Origin: Alphaproteobacteria bacterium | Lineage (GTDB): Bacteria; Pseudomonadota; Alphaproteobacteria; UBA2966; CAIVPW01 | Reading direction: 5' to 3' | NCBI GenBank assembly: GCA_016869235.1 | Contig: VGER01000018.1 | Coordinates: forward strand, 1-32,677 | DNA length: 32,677 bases | Shown here: positions 7,583 through 16,815 of the stretch, piece after piece | Numbering within the stretch: position 1 is the first letter of the stretch | Layout: each line of letters opens with the position of its first letter | Made by a program: the position numbers and the translations under genes | Notes under the pieces: generated by a model | Seen by the model: only the letters and a program-made list of their open reading frames with translations | What the model was told of the DNA's origin: nothing | The model's database searches: none

Positions 7583-8151
7583 GGCGGCGGCGCGGCGGCC
7601 TTGTAATTGGGATTCCCTGCGGGGCCTGGCGGGCTGCCGGCGGCCTCCGGAACGAAGACGCCGCGTACCCGGCCGTCGGCGCCCACTCCGGCACCTCCTT
7701 CCATGCGGCTTGTGCCTGTCGCAAGGTTCAATACCAGTCGTTCACCACGCAGGACGTTCTCGCCCCGGGTGAGTACCACGGCACCGGTTAACGTAATGAT
7801 ACCGGGGCCCACGTCGTAGGTTGCGGTGTTGCCCTGGGCTGTCTCCTGCGGGGTGGAGATGAACACCTTGCCGGTGGCCTCCAGCCGCTCAAAGGTGTTC
7901 TGACCGCCCGCAGCGGCATATGCGACCTGCACGCGGTCGGCGCGCAGCACCATCACGCCCTGGGTGGCCACCACGTCGCCTTGGAAGATCGCCATGCGGC
8001 GGTCCTGCTGCACGTCGAGCATCTTCGCCTCGATCTCGATCGGCTCCTTCAGGTTCACGGGCGTTCCGACGATCTGCGCCCACGCCGAGCCCGAGCCAAC
8101 GCCCTGGCTCACGCCGAGCGACAACACCAGGGCGGCGGCGAGACGCTTCAC
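7579..8151 (-). CDS. lptA: LPS transport periplasmic protein
   Basis: Periplasmic bridge protein that carries LPS from LptC toward LptD. 190 residues from a GTG at 8151, which overlaps the lptC stop (GTGA). The N-terminus (KRLAAALVLSLGVSQGVGSGSAWA) is a signal peptide with likely cleavage after AWA. The OstA-like beta-jellyroll follows: PIEIEAKMLDVQQDRRMAIFQGDVVATQGVMVLRADRVQV, then TGKVFISTPQETAQGNTATYDV and ITLTGAVVLTRGENVLRGERLVLNLATG. The tail is Pro/Gly-rich. The frame is open far upstream inside lptC, but the translation there is arginine-rich shadow. Confidence 0.93.
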   Translation of the reverse strand: MKRLAAALVLSLGVSQGVGSGSAWAQIVGTPVNLKEPIEIEAKMLDVQQDRRMAIFQGDVVATQGVMVLRADRVQVAYAAAGGQNTFERLEATGKVFISTPQETAQGNTATYDVGPGIITLTGAVVLTRGENVLRGERLVLNLATGTSRMEGGAGVGADGRVRGVFVPEAAGSPPGPAGNPNYKAAAPPP

Positions 8152-8822
8152 CCTTGGCTCCGCGTGTTGAGGACGACGCGCACGCCGCCGGTCAGCTGCA
8201 AGCGCTTGCCCTCGGCGGTGTACTTCATGGTATCGGCACGCATGGCGCCGAGCGGCCCGTGGCCCTGGACCGGCTGCGCGCTCTCGACGGTGCCGGTGGC
8301 GAGATTCACCACGGCGTGGGTGGCGTGCATCTCGTAGCCGACGTTCGAGAAGATATCGATGACGCCGCCGAGCGTGAGCAGCTGCCGCGCGCGCTCGTAC
8401 TCCCCGGTGTCGGCGGTGATCGACAACCAGGTGCCGTCGGCCAGCGTGATGTCGGCCTGCAGGGTGGTCAGGGCGAAGACGTCGAAGCCCTGTTTCTGCA
8501 GGGCGCGCTCGGCGGCCACCACGAACGGCCGGTTGGCGGAGTCGGTGCCGGCGAAGCGCGCCTTGGTGACCCCGACGGCGCCGTCCGGGTCGCGCTCCAG
8601 GTCGGCGAACGAGAAGCGGAACGACCCTTCCTCGCGGCCGACCAGTTGCGGCCACACCAGGATGGAGACGATCAGCGCCAGGGCCACCGTCGGCAGCAGG
8701 AACTTCATCAAGCCGACGAAGCGGCTGTAGGCGCGGCTGTGGTGCGCGGCGTCGCGGCGCAGGTGCGCGCCGCCGAATCCTAGGCGCGGCCGTCCGCCGC
8801 GATCCTTGGCGATCGTCATCAT
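8148..8822 (-). CDS. lptC: LPS export system protein LptC
   Basis: Bitopic inner-membrane protein that passes LPS from LptBFG to LptA. 224 residues. A basic, His/Arg-rich cytoplasmic N-terminus precedes a single membrane segment at about 38-60 (LMKFLLPTVALALIVSILVW). The periplasmic jellyroll domain follows, including PFVVAAERALQKQGFDVFALTTLQADITLADGTWLSITADTGEY. The start overlaps the kdsD stop by the ATGA form; two ATG codons in tandem (8822 and 8819) could both serve. Coupled on both sides to kdsD and lptA. Confidence 0.93.
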   Translation of the reverse strand: MMTIAKDRGGRPRLGFGGAHLRRDAAHHSRAYSRFVGLMKFLLPTVALALIVSILVWPQLVGREEGSFRFSFADLERDPDGAVGVTKARFAGTDSANRPFVVAAERALQKQGFDVFALTTLQADITLADGTWLSITADTGEYERARQLLTLGGVIDIFSNVGYEMHATHAVVNLATGTVESAQPVQGHGPLGAMRADTMKYTAEGKRLQLTGGVRVVLNTRSQG

Positions 8823-9874
8823 TCGCTGTCGCGGGGGCTGCGAGCGTCCATGTCGACGCCGGCGCGCAGGCAGTCGTGCACGTGCAGGATGCCGATCGGC
8901 GGCCCGTCCATGCGCTGGTCGTCGACGACGAACAGGCTGGTGATGCCGCGGCCCTTGTTGGCCACCGTCATCCAGCCGAGCGCGTCCGACGCGAGGCTCG
9001 AGGCGGCGATTGTCTTCGGGTCGGGCGTCATCACGTCGCGGGCGCGGCGGCCCAGCAGATCGCGCGCCATGTGGCGACGCAGGTCGCCGTCGGTGATGAT
9101 GCCAACCAGGCGGCCGCGCTCGTCGACGACACCGGCGCAGCCCAGGCTCTTGCGCGTCATCTCGATGAGCGTGTCGGCCATGGTGGTGTCCTCGCGCACG
9201 AGCGGCAGGGCGTCACCAGTGCGGTGCAGGTCGGAGACCCGCACCAGCCTGCGGCCGAGTCGTCCGCCGGGGTGCAGCGCGTAGAACTTCTCCTTCGAGA
9301 AGCCTTCCTGCTCCAAAAGTGCCACAGCGAGCGCGTCTCCAAGCGCCAGCATCATGGTGGTCGAGTTGGTGGGGGCGAGGCCCATGGGGCAGGCTTCGGG
9401 CACCTGCGGCAGCACCAAAGCAACATTGGCGGCTTCCGCCAGTGTCGAGTGGGCGCGCCCTGTAATGGCGATCATTGGGATGGAGAAGCGGCGACAGTGG
9501 GTGATGATGTCGCTCAGTTCGGCTGTCTCGCCCGAGTTCGATAGCAGCACGACAGCGTCGCCAGGTGCGATCATGCCAAGGTCGCCGTGGCTCGCTTCGG
9601 CGGGATGGACGAACAGCGCCGGTGCGCCGGTGCTTGCGAACGTTGCGGCGATCTTGCGAGCGATATGACCGCTCTTGCCCATTCCCGTTGTGACAATTCG
9701 GCCTCTGAGGTTGTGCAGCAACCTCACGGTTTCCCCGACCCGATTGCCGAGCTCAAGGTCGAGAGAGTCGATGAGGGTTTGGAGGGCTTCCGCCTCTTTC
9801 TTGAGCACTCGCTTCGCAGAATCGACCGGATCAATGAAGTCCGCCGAGTAGATGATTGGCTTGGGCTTGGTCAT
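8819..9874 (-). CDS. kdsD: Arabinose-5-phosphate isomerase (KpsF/GutQ type)
   Basis: Converts ribulose 5-phosphate to arabinose 5-phosphate, the first step toward Kdo for LPS. 351 residues. The SIS domain (about 45-190) has TGMGKSG at 63-69, SNSGET at 112-117 and the PEACPMGLAPTNSTTMMLALGDAL catalytic stretch. HPGG at 201-204 is followed by two CBS domains (about 215-340) ending RMDGPPIGILHVHDCLRAG. I prefer the ATG at 9874 (MTKPKPIIYSADFIDP), although the frame is open to 9991. First gene of the lptC-lptA-lptB-rpoN run, which couples Kdo supply to LPS export. A CtrA-like box lies about 140 bp upstream. Confidence 0.95.
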   Translation of the reverse strand: MTKPKPIIYSADFIDPVDSAKRVLKKEAEALQTLIDSLDLELGNRVGETVRLLHNLRGRIVTTGMGKSGHIARKIAATFASTGAPALFVHPAEASHGDLGMIAPGDAVVLLSNSGETAELSDIITHCRRFSIPMIAITGRAHSTLAEAANVALVLPQVPEACPMGLAPTNSTTMMLALGDALAVALLEQEGFSKEKFYALHPGGRLGRRLVRVSDLHRTGDALPLVREDTTMADTLIEMTRKSLGCAGVVDERGRLVGIITDGDLRRHMARDLLGRRARDVMTPDPKTIAASSLASDALGWMTVANKGRGITSLFVVDDQRMDGPPIGILHVHDCLRAGVDMDARSPRDSE

Positions 9875-10013
9875 GCGTTTCGAGTGATGGGAATGCGAAT
9901 CGGTCGTGACACCGGGAGCCCTGCGGCATGCCGAAAAACGGCCTGAAACTGCCCAACTATGCGGGCGCTGGGCCCAAAAGGCAAACGGCATGAGTTTTGC
10001 TTTGAAGCCCCAG

Positions 10014-10032
10014 CGTTAACGATTTGTTAACG
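10014..10032. promoter_or_regulatory. Candidate CtrA-binding site upstream of kdsD
   Basis: TTAAC at 10016-10020 and TTAAC at 10027-10031 are separated by six bases, an exact match to the alphaproteobacterial CtrA pattern TTAA-N7-TTAAC. The site is fully palindromic (CGTTAAC, 5-nt spacer, GTTAACG), so it reads the same on the minus strand. It lies 140 bp upstream of the kdsD start and 28 bp beyond the RNase D stop, in AT-rich DNA unlike its surroundings. No T-run follows on the minus strand, so a terminator is less likely. Confidence 0.55.
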
Positions 10033-10059
10033 TTTGGACGGCGGAAACGGTCGATTGCG

Positions 10060-10671
10060 CTAGTGGGCGAAAATATCCAAGTCCTGCCAGCCGCCTAGGT
10101 CCAATTCGGACCGAATCGGCAGGAAGGCGAACGCCGCCTGGGCGAGGTGCAGTCGGTCCTCGCGCTGCAGCATGCGCTCGAGCTCCGCCTGCAGCCGGTG
10201 CAGGTAGATGACGTCGGAGCCGGCGTAGTTGATCTGCTCCTCGGTCAGCGTGTCGGCGCCCCAGTCCGAGGACTGCACCTGCTTGGACAGTTCGACGCCG
10301 AGCAGCTCCTTGCAGAGATCCTTGAGGCCGTGGCGATCGGTGTAGGTACGCGCCAGCTTGGAGGCGATCTTGGTGCACCAGATCGGGCTCGCCAGGATGC
10401 CGAGGTAGAAGCGCAGGGCGGCGACGTCGAAGCGCGCGAAGTGGAACAGCTTAGTGACGTTGGGGTCGCCGAGCAGCGCGCGCAGGTTGGGGGCGCCGTA
10501 CGCGCCGAGGCGCAGCTGCACGACGTGAGCGTTGCCGTCGCCGCTGGAGATCTGCACCAGGCACAGGCGGTCGCGCGGCGGCGACAGGCCCATGGTCTCG
10601 GTGTCGATGGCGACGGTATCGCCGAACCTCAGTCCGGCCGGCAGGTCGCCGCGATGCAGGGTGACTGTCAC
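10060..10671 (-). CDS. rnd: Short ribonuclease D (DEDDy 3'-5' exonuclease)
   Basis: Trims 3' ends of tRNA precursors in the RNase D family. 203 residues: only the exonuclease domain, without the HRDC domains of E. coli Rnd, as usual for alphaproteobacterial versions. All five active-site residues can be read: D23 and E25 in AIDTETMG, D82 in FARFD, and Y149/D153 in NYAGSDVIY. The start is GTG at 10671. It lies 54 bp downstream of tRNA-Leu on the same strand without a clear terminator between, so the exonuclease may be transcribed from a tRNA promoter. Confidence 0.93.
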   Translation of the reverse strand: MTVTLHRGDLPAGLRFGDTVAIDTETMGLSPPRDRLCLVQISSGDGNAHVVQLRLGAYGAPNLRALLGDPNVTKLFHFARFDVAALRFYLGILASPIWCTKIASKLARTYTDRHGLKDLCKELLGVELSKQVQSSDWGADTLTEEQINYAGSDVIYLHRLQAELERMLQREDRLHLAQAAFAFLPIRSELDLGGWQDLDIFAH

Positions 10672-10725
10672 CCGCTACTGCGCCTCTCGCTCACGGGGGA
10701 AGAGGGCGCGTCGCATCCCAGAAAA

Positions 10726-10812
10726 TGGTGCCCAGGAGAGGACTCGAACCTCCACGACCTCGCGGCCACTAGTACCTGAAACTAGCGCGTCTGCCAATTC
10801 CGCCACCTGGGC
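10726..10812 (-). tRNA. tRNA-Leu (anticodon CAG)
   Basis: An 87-nt tRNA including an encoded CCA. The acceptor stem GCCCAGG pairs with CCTGGGC. The anticodon stem CTAGT/ACTAG encloses the loop TTCAGGT, giving anticodon CAG (reads CTG). The T arm has GGTTCGAGTCC. The long variable arm and the D arm (GCGGAATTGGCAGAC) are typical of class II tRNA-Leu. CTG is the main leucine codon in this GC-rich genome. Confidence 0.97.
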
Positions 10813-10944
10813 ATATCTGGGGCAGGGGGGGCTGTTTTCGAGGCCCTCCGCGTAAAGGTAGGGCGTTCGGATGTCAACGCGAGTCTCGTGTCGCATGGCA
10901 TCGGCGGACGGAGCGGCTAGTATCGCCACCCGGGGGAGGAGGGG

Positions 10945-11907
10945 ATGCCCAACGGACTGGTGACCATCTTCGGCGGTTCGGGGTTCATCGGCCGCTATCT
11001 GGTGAAGCGTCTTGCCGCCACTGGGCGGCCGATCCGCGTCGCCGTGCGCGATCCCGAAGGCGGGCTGTTCCTGAAGCCCATGGGCGCCGTCGGCCAGGTC
11101 GAGCTGTTCGCCGCCAACGTGCGCGACGACGTCTCGGTGACGCGCGCGGTGCAAGGCGCGCAAGACGTCGTCAACCTCGTCGGCATCCTGGCCGAGTCCG
11201 GCAAGCGGAGCTTCGCCGCCGTCCATGCCGACGGCGCCGGCCGCGTCGCGCGGGCGGCGCGTGAGGCGGGCGCGCAGCGTCTCGTCCACGCCTCCTCGCT
11301 CGGCGCCGACATCGCCTCGCCGTCGCGCTATCTGCGCACCAAGGCGGCGGGCGAGGGGCTGGTGCGCGGCGCATTCCCCGGCGCCACCATCGTGCGGCCG
11401 TCGGTCGTCTTTGGGCCGGAGGACGGATTCCTCAATCGCTTCGGCGCCACCGCGCGCCTGTCGCCCGTGCTGCTCGTGCTCGGGGGCGGCGAGGGCCCGC
11501 GCTTCCAGCCGGTGTACGTCGGCGACGTCGCCGAAGCGCTGTTCCGCATCCTGCAGCGGCCTGAGACCGCCGGTCAGACCTTCGAACTCGGCGGACCGGA
11601 GGTATTGAGCTGGCGAGCGCTGTTGCGCATGACGCTGCGCGAGACGCGGCGCTGGCGGCCGGTGGTGAGCTGGCCGTGGCCGCTGTCCTCGGCGATAGCG
11701 TACGCGGGAAAGGTCGTGCCGATGCCCAAGACGCTGCGCGTTACGCCCGACCAGGTGCGCGCGCTGCGCCGCGACTCGGTGCTCACCGGATACCAGCGCG
11801 GCCTGCGCGACCTCGGCATCTCGCCCACGCCCATCGAGACGGTGGCGCCGGCGGTGCTCAGCCGCTACCGCCGCAACCTCGATGCGCCGCAGCTGCGCAC
11901 GCTCTAG
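10945..11907 (+). CDS. NAD(P)-binding epimerase-like protein, complex I NDUFA9 family
   Basis: 320 residues, atypical extended SDR. The nucleotide-binding loop is GGSGFIG at residues 10-16 after a first beta strand (LVTIFGG). Then come DVVNLVGILAESGKRSFAAVHADGAGRVARAA, LVHASSLGAD and RTKAAGEGLVR, where the usual catalytic Tyr-x3-Lys is replaced by a degenerate YLRTKAAGE stretch, and VRPSVVFGPEDGFLNRF, the hallmark of NDUFA9/quinone-binding SDRs. The alphaproteobacterial members resemble the mitochondrial complex I accessory subunit; here it stands away from any nuo genes. The start ATG follows GGGGGAGGAGGGG. Ends three bases before the convergent UppP gene. Confidence 0.88.
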   Translation: MPNGLVTIFGGSGFIGRYLVKRLAATGRPIRVAVRDPEGGLFLKPMGAVGQVELFAANVRDDVSVTRAVQGAQDVVNLVGILAESGKRSFAAVHADGAGRVARAAREAGAQRLVHASSLGADIASPSRYLRTKAAGEGLVRGAFPGATIVRPSVVFGPEDGFLNRFGATARLSPVLLVLGGGEGPRFQPVYVGDVAEALFRILQRPETAGQTFELGGPEVLSWRALLRMTLRETRRWRPVVSWPWPLSSAIAYAGKVVPMPKTLRVTPDQVRALRRDSVLTGYQRGLRDLGISPTPIETVAPAVLSRYRRNLDAPQLRTL

Positions 11908-11910
11908 GCG

Positions 11911-12762
11911 CTAGGCGTACACCGCGTAGAGGACGCCGGCTCCGACCAGCAGCCGGTACAGTGCGAACGGCATCAGCGTGCCGCGACGCAGCCACTGCAT
12001 CAGGAAGGCGATGGCGCCGTAGGCGGCGACGAACGCCGCCGCCGCCGCGAGCAGGTCGTCGGTGCCAGGCTGCCAGCCTTGTCCGCGCGCCAGCGTGACC
12101 GAGTGCCAGGCGGCGAAGGCGAGGATCGGCACCACGCCCAGCAGCATGGCGAAGCGCGCCGCGTCGGTGCGTTCGAAGCCCAACAGCCGCGCCGCCGTGA
12201 TGGCGACGCCGACGCGCCCCGCGCCCGGCACCAGCGCGATGGCCTGCGCGAGGCCGATGGCCAGCGCCGTGGCGCCGCTCATGTGCTCGATGCGGCGCAA
12301 GGTCATACCCATGCGGTCGGCGAGGAACAACAGGGCGCCGAAGCCGACCATGGTCCAGCCCAAGAGCTGCAGGGAGTTCTGCGCATCGGGCTGCAGGCCC
12401 AAAAGGACCACCACCGCGCCGGCGGCGATCACCGGCACTGAGCCGACGAACAGCTTCACCGCCAGCCGTGCGCTCTCGCTCGAGCGGCCGATGGCCAGGT
12501 GGTAGGCGCCGACCACGGTCGCCAACAGCTCGCTGTGAAAGTAGGCCAGCACGGCCACCACGGTGCCGAGGTGGACGGGGATGATGAGGGCCTCGGCCAG
12601 CCCCTTGAGCGACGGCAGCACGAATCCGGCCAGCGCCACGTGGGCCTCGGAGCCCACGGCGAGGAACTCGGTGACGCTCTGAAGTACCGCCAGAGCGACC
12701 ATGTTGAAGAAATCCACGCGCCTGGCCCCACGCGGGAGAAATGCGGGCGAAGTTTCCTCCAT
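11911..12762 (-). CDS. uppP: Undecaprenyl-diphosphatase (UppP/BacA) homologue with altered motifs
   Basis: Integral membrane phosphatase family that recycles undecaprenyl pyrophosphate for envelope polymers. Up to 283 residues with about eight hydrophobic segments. The first motif reads QSVTEFLAVGSEAH, where the family has E-G-L-T-E-F-L-P-V-S-S-T-G-H; the second reads PGAGRVG instead of PG-T/M-SRSG. Kept: the second Glu (E32), one Ser (S38), His (H41) and Arg (R183). Changed: first Glu to Gln, Pro to Ala, first Ser to Gly, Thr-Gly to Glu-Ala, and both Ser of SRSG. Possible starts are ATG 12762, GTG 12717 (VDFFNMVALAVLQS, closest to the family N-terminus) and ATG 12702. Activity as UppP is plausible but not assured. 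Confidence 0.85.
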   Translation of the reverse strand: MEETSPAFLPRGARRVDFFNMVALAVLQSVTEFLAVGSEAHVALAGFVLPSLKGLAEALIIPVHLGTVVAVLAYFHSELLATVVGAYHLAIGRSSESARLAVKLFVGSVPVIAAGAVVVLLGLQPDAQNSLQLLGWTMVGFGALLFLADRMGMTLRRIEHMSGATALAIGLAQAIALVPGAGRVGVAITAARLLGFERTDAARFAMLLGVVPILAFAAWHSVTLARGQGWQPGTDDLLAAAAAFVAAYGAIAFLMQWLRRGTLMPFALYRLLVGAGVLYAVYA

Positions 12763-12914
12763 TGCGGCCCGCGGCGCAATTCATGGTGGCCGCAAGGGTT
12801 GCATGATTTGTGACGGACACACGTTCCTTCGCGAAGCAACGCGTGCGCGGGAAGCCCCCGCCCTGTAGATAAGGGCGGGCAGCTCAAGGGTAGCAGGCCA
12901 GGGGCGGGTTGGTC

Positions 12915-12956
12915 GTCGAGGATGCCCGATATTGGGCTTTGTCGAGGACGCCCGAT
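12915..12956. repeat. Short direct repeat between UppP and GST genes
   Basis: A 16-bp sequence (GTCGAGGATGCCCGAT, 12915-12930) recurs as GTCGAGGACGCCCGAT (12941-12956), one mismatch, 26 bp apart start to start. GCCC and GGGC within 12924-12937 also form a small inverted repeat. The pair lies 30-70 bp before the GST start, in the divergent promoter region, so it could be an operator or a chance tandem duplication. Confidence 0.35.
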
Positions 12957-12984
12957 GACGGCCCGAGGGATGTGACGCGGCACG

Positions 12985-13656
12985 ATGCGCACGCTCTATC
13001 ACGGCTGGCTTTCTCCGTTCTCGCGCAAGGTCCGCATTGTCCTCGGCGAGAAGGGCCTTGAGTTCGACCTGGTGGTCGAGAAGGACTGGGAGCGCCGCCG
13101 CGAGTTCCTCATGCTCAATCCGGCCGGCACGGTGCCCGTGCTGGTGGAGTCCGACGGCGCAGTGTTCGCCGACGCCAACGCCATCTGCGAGTACCTCGAC
13201 GAGACCCAGGCGCTGGTGGGCGCCCTCATCGGGTCCGAGCCGCGCGAGCGCGCCGAGACGCGCCGTCTGGTCGCCTGGTTCGACCAGAAGTTCTTCCGCG
13301 AGGTGACCAGCAACCTGGTGGGCGAGAAGCTCTACAAGCGCTTCATGGGCATGGGCACGCCGGATTCCGACGCCATCCGCGCCGGCCACGCCAACGTCGG
13401 CCCGCACCTTGAGTACGTCGCCTGGCTGTGCGACCGCCGCACCTGGCTCGCCGGCCAAAGCTTCGGACTGGCCGACGTCGCCGCCGCGGCCCAGATCAGC
13501 TGCGTGGATTACCTCGGCGACATCCCCTGGAACGACCATGCCGGTGCCAAGGATTGGTATGCGCGGGTGAAGTCGCGGCCGAGCTTCCGTCCGCTGCTCG
13601 CCGACTACATTCCCGGCCTGCCGCCGCCCAAGCACTACGCCAACCTGGATTTCTGA
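12985..13656 (+). CDS. Glutathione S-transferase family protein
   Basis: 223 residues. N-terminal thioredoxin-like domain (MRTLYHGWLSPFSRKVRIVLGEKGLEF) with a Ser in the SPFSRKVR motif that would activate glutathione, the cis-Pro in AGTVPVL and the glutathione-contacting DANAICEYLDE. The all-helical C-terminal domain carries WLAGQSFGLADVAAAAQISCVDYLGDI, the N-capping motif of GSTs. Substrate unknown. It ends one base before queG; a GST beside queG is a common alphaproteobacterial arrangement. Confidence 0.92.
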   Translation: MRTLYHGWLSPFSRKVRIVLGEKGLEFDLVVEKDWERRREFLMLNPAGTVPVLVESDGAVFADANAICEYLDETQALVGALIGSEPRERAETRRLVAWFDQKFFREVTSNLVGEKLYKRFMGMGTPDSDAIRAGHANVGPHLEYVAWLCDRRTWLAGQSFGLADVAAAAQISCVDYLGDIPWNDHAGAKDWYARVKSRPSFRPLLADYIPGLPPPKHYANLDF

Positions 13657-13657
13657 G

Positions 13658-14757
<1,100 letters not shown>

Positions 14758-14761
<4 letters not shown>

Positions 14762-15636
14762 GACTCTTCTGCTTCGGCCTCGGCTACAGCGCGCTGGCGT
14801 TGGGCGCCGAGCTCCTTGAGGAAGGCTGGCAGGTCGGGGGCACCTGCACGTCCGAGGAAAAACGCGCCGCTCTCGCCGAGGCCGGCATCGAGGCGCACAT
14901 CTTCCGCCGCGAGCGCCCGTTGCCCGCCGGCGCATTGGGCGGGACGACGCACCTGCTCGCCAGCATTCCGCCCGACGACTTCGGCGATCCAGTCGTCGAC
15001 ATGCACGCCGCCGACATCGCCGCGCTGGTGCCGCAGCTTGCCTGGGCGGGCTACCTGTCCACCACCGGCGTCTACGGAGACCGCGGCGGCGACTGGGTGG
15101 ACGAGGCGTCGGAGCTGGGTCCCGCCGGCCTGCGCAGCACCCGCCGGGTGCGCGCCGAGGCCGCGTGGTTCACCCTGCATACCGAGTCGAGCCTGCCGCT
15201 GCACATCTTCCGTCTCGCCGGCATCTACGGGCCCGGCCGCAGCACCTTCGACCAGCTGCGCACGGGTGCCGCCCATCGCGTCGACAAGCCCGGCCAGGTG
15301 TTCTCGCGCATCCACGTCGACGACCTCGCCGCCGTCCTGCGCGCGTCGATGGCGCGCCCCAACCCCGGCCGCGTCTACAACGTGTGCGACGACGAGGCGG
15401 CCCCACCCGCGGCGGTCACCGAATACGCCGCGCGTCTCCTCGGCGTCGTGCCGCCGCCGCTGGTGCCGTACGCCGAGGCGCAGCTCTCCGACATGGCGCG
15501 CTCGTTCTACGCCGAGAACAAGCGCGTGCGGAACGAGCGCATCAAGGCGGAGCTCGGTGTGCGCCTGCGCTATCCGACCTACCGCGAGGGCTTGGCGGCG
15601 GTGCTGGCCGAAGAACCTTCGGCGGGACCCAGCTAG
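14758..15636 (+). CDS. SDR-family NAD(P)-dependent epimerase/reductase (YeeZ-like)
   Basis: 292 residues from a GTG at 14758 that overlaps the queG stop (GTGA), so the two are translationally coupled. A Rossmann start (RLFCFGLGYSALALGAELLEEGWQVGGT) has the G-x-G-Y-x-A/G form. LSTTGVYGDRGGDWVDEAS holds the Ser and Tyr of an SDR active region, followed by a RVRAEAAW stretch where the usual Lys is lacking. IFRLAGIYGPGRSTFDQLRTG and SRIHVDDLAAVL are typical of YeeZ-like proteins. Reaction unknown. The stop shares the palindrome CTAG with the stop of the convergent esterase gene. Confidence 0.88.
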
Positions 15637-16809
15637 CGCATTTCCCTCAGACGGGCGGCGATCTGCGCTGCCGCCCAGTCCGCCGCGGCCGGGTTGTAGT
15701 GGTTGTCATTGGGCAGGCGCAGGACGCGGTCGGGCTGCACCGGCGTGCGCAGGTCGAGGATGTCGAGGCCATCCCCCTGCACCGCCGTCAGGAGTCGGTC
15801 GGTGGCCGGCTCGCGCACTCCGTGGCGCAGCTCCCAGTCTGCGGGCAGGACAACCATCATCAACAACGCGGAGCCGCACCTTTCCGCCGCGGCGGCCAGC
15901 GCGCGCCGCGTCGCCGCGGCCACGGCCGTGAGTTCCGCAGGGTAGAGCGCCGGATCGGCGGTTTCCGCGCGAGGCTCGCCGCCGGCGTCGCGCGACGGGT
16001 CCGTCGACCAGCCCGACTTGGCCGCAGCGCGTGCTGACGGCGACGTACACGGGCGCATCCACCCCGGCCGCGCGCAGTTGCGCCACGGCTTTCAGGAAGT
16101 GCGACGCGTAGCTCGCCGTACGCATGGTGAAGGCACGTCGCTGGGCGTCCAGCGCGACGAATTCTGACGGCCGGAGGCGCGCATATGCGGGCGCCGCCTC
16201 TGCGTCCGTCGCGCCTTGCTGGAACAGCACGTGTGTCGCGCGCAGGCCCGCCGCTCGCAACGCCGCGCCGGCAATCCGCAGGCGCGGGCCAAGGTCGCGC
16301 GCATCCGACCAGCGGTTGACGGAGCTGCCGCCGACAGCGAGTGGCACTAGTACGACGGCATCGAAGCGCCCTTCGCGGACCAGTTGATTGCCGAGCGCCG
16401 TCCAGATCGATCCGCCGCTGCCGTCGGCGCCAAGCAAAGGATCCTCGGCGAAGTAGCAGTTGCCGTTGCCCGCGTTCAGGTTGAACACCCCGGGCAGGCC
16501 CGCCTGCGGTCGCTCCGAAGGGTTGGCGGCATTCGACTGGCCGAAGGTCACGAGCACCGCCGTGCGCGGCCCCGGTGCCGGACACATCACGGGCGCCCGA
16601 TTGCCGGCATTGGCAAAGCCCGCCTCGGCGTCCGCCGGCGCCCGGAACAACAGGCGGTCGCGCGGACGCACCCCCAGCGCCTCGACGGCGCGCGCGGCGA
16701 TGCCATCACCGAGGGCGATGGCGCTGGTCAGCTGGAGTACGGCAACTGCCCCGCCGAGAACGACGGCTGAGCCGGCCAAAAGCGTCGCCAGCCGCGCGCG
16801 GCGCCCCAT
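15633..16809 (-). pseudogene. SGNH/sialate-O-acetylesterase-like hydrolase, frameshifted
   Basis: Two frames together make one protein of about 391 residues. The first (from ATG 16809) has a signal anchor (LATLLAGSAVVLGGAVAVLQL), then VLVTFGQSNAANPSE (nucleophile Ser in GQSN), PLAVGGSSVNRW and VLFQQGATDAEAAPAY, which match the SASA-type carbohydrate esterase blocks. Family-like sequence stops after VYVAVSTRCG near 16021. It resumes one base out of phase as KSGWSTDPSRD and continues to the catalytic DNHYNPAAADWAAAQIA block, ending at 15633. One extra C near 16020 (GGCC) explains this. Either the gene is decayed or the base is an assembly error. Starts 6 bp after the ABHD10-like gene; probably periplasmic, acting on an acylated sugar or polymer. 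Confidence 0.78.
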
Positions 16810-16815
16810 CGCCCC

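Noticed and set aside
6768..7724. Upstream continuation of the rpoN frame over lptB, giving a possible 822-residue protein
   Set aside because: The added part is an Arg/Pro/Ala-rich shadow of lptB; sigma-54 sequence begins exactly at the ATG at 6767.
10014..10032. Inverted repeat considered as terminator of RNase D
   Set aside because: The stem is AT-rich, short and has no T-run; the TTAAC-N6-TTAAC pattern fits a regulator site better.
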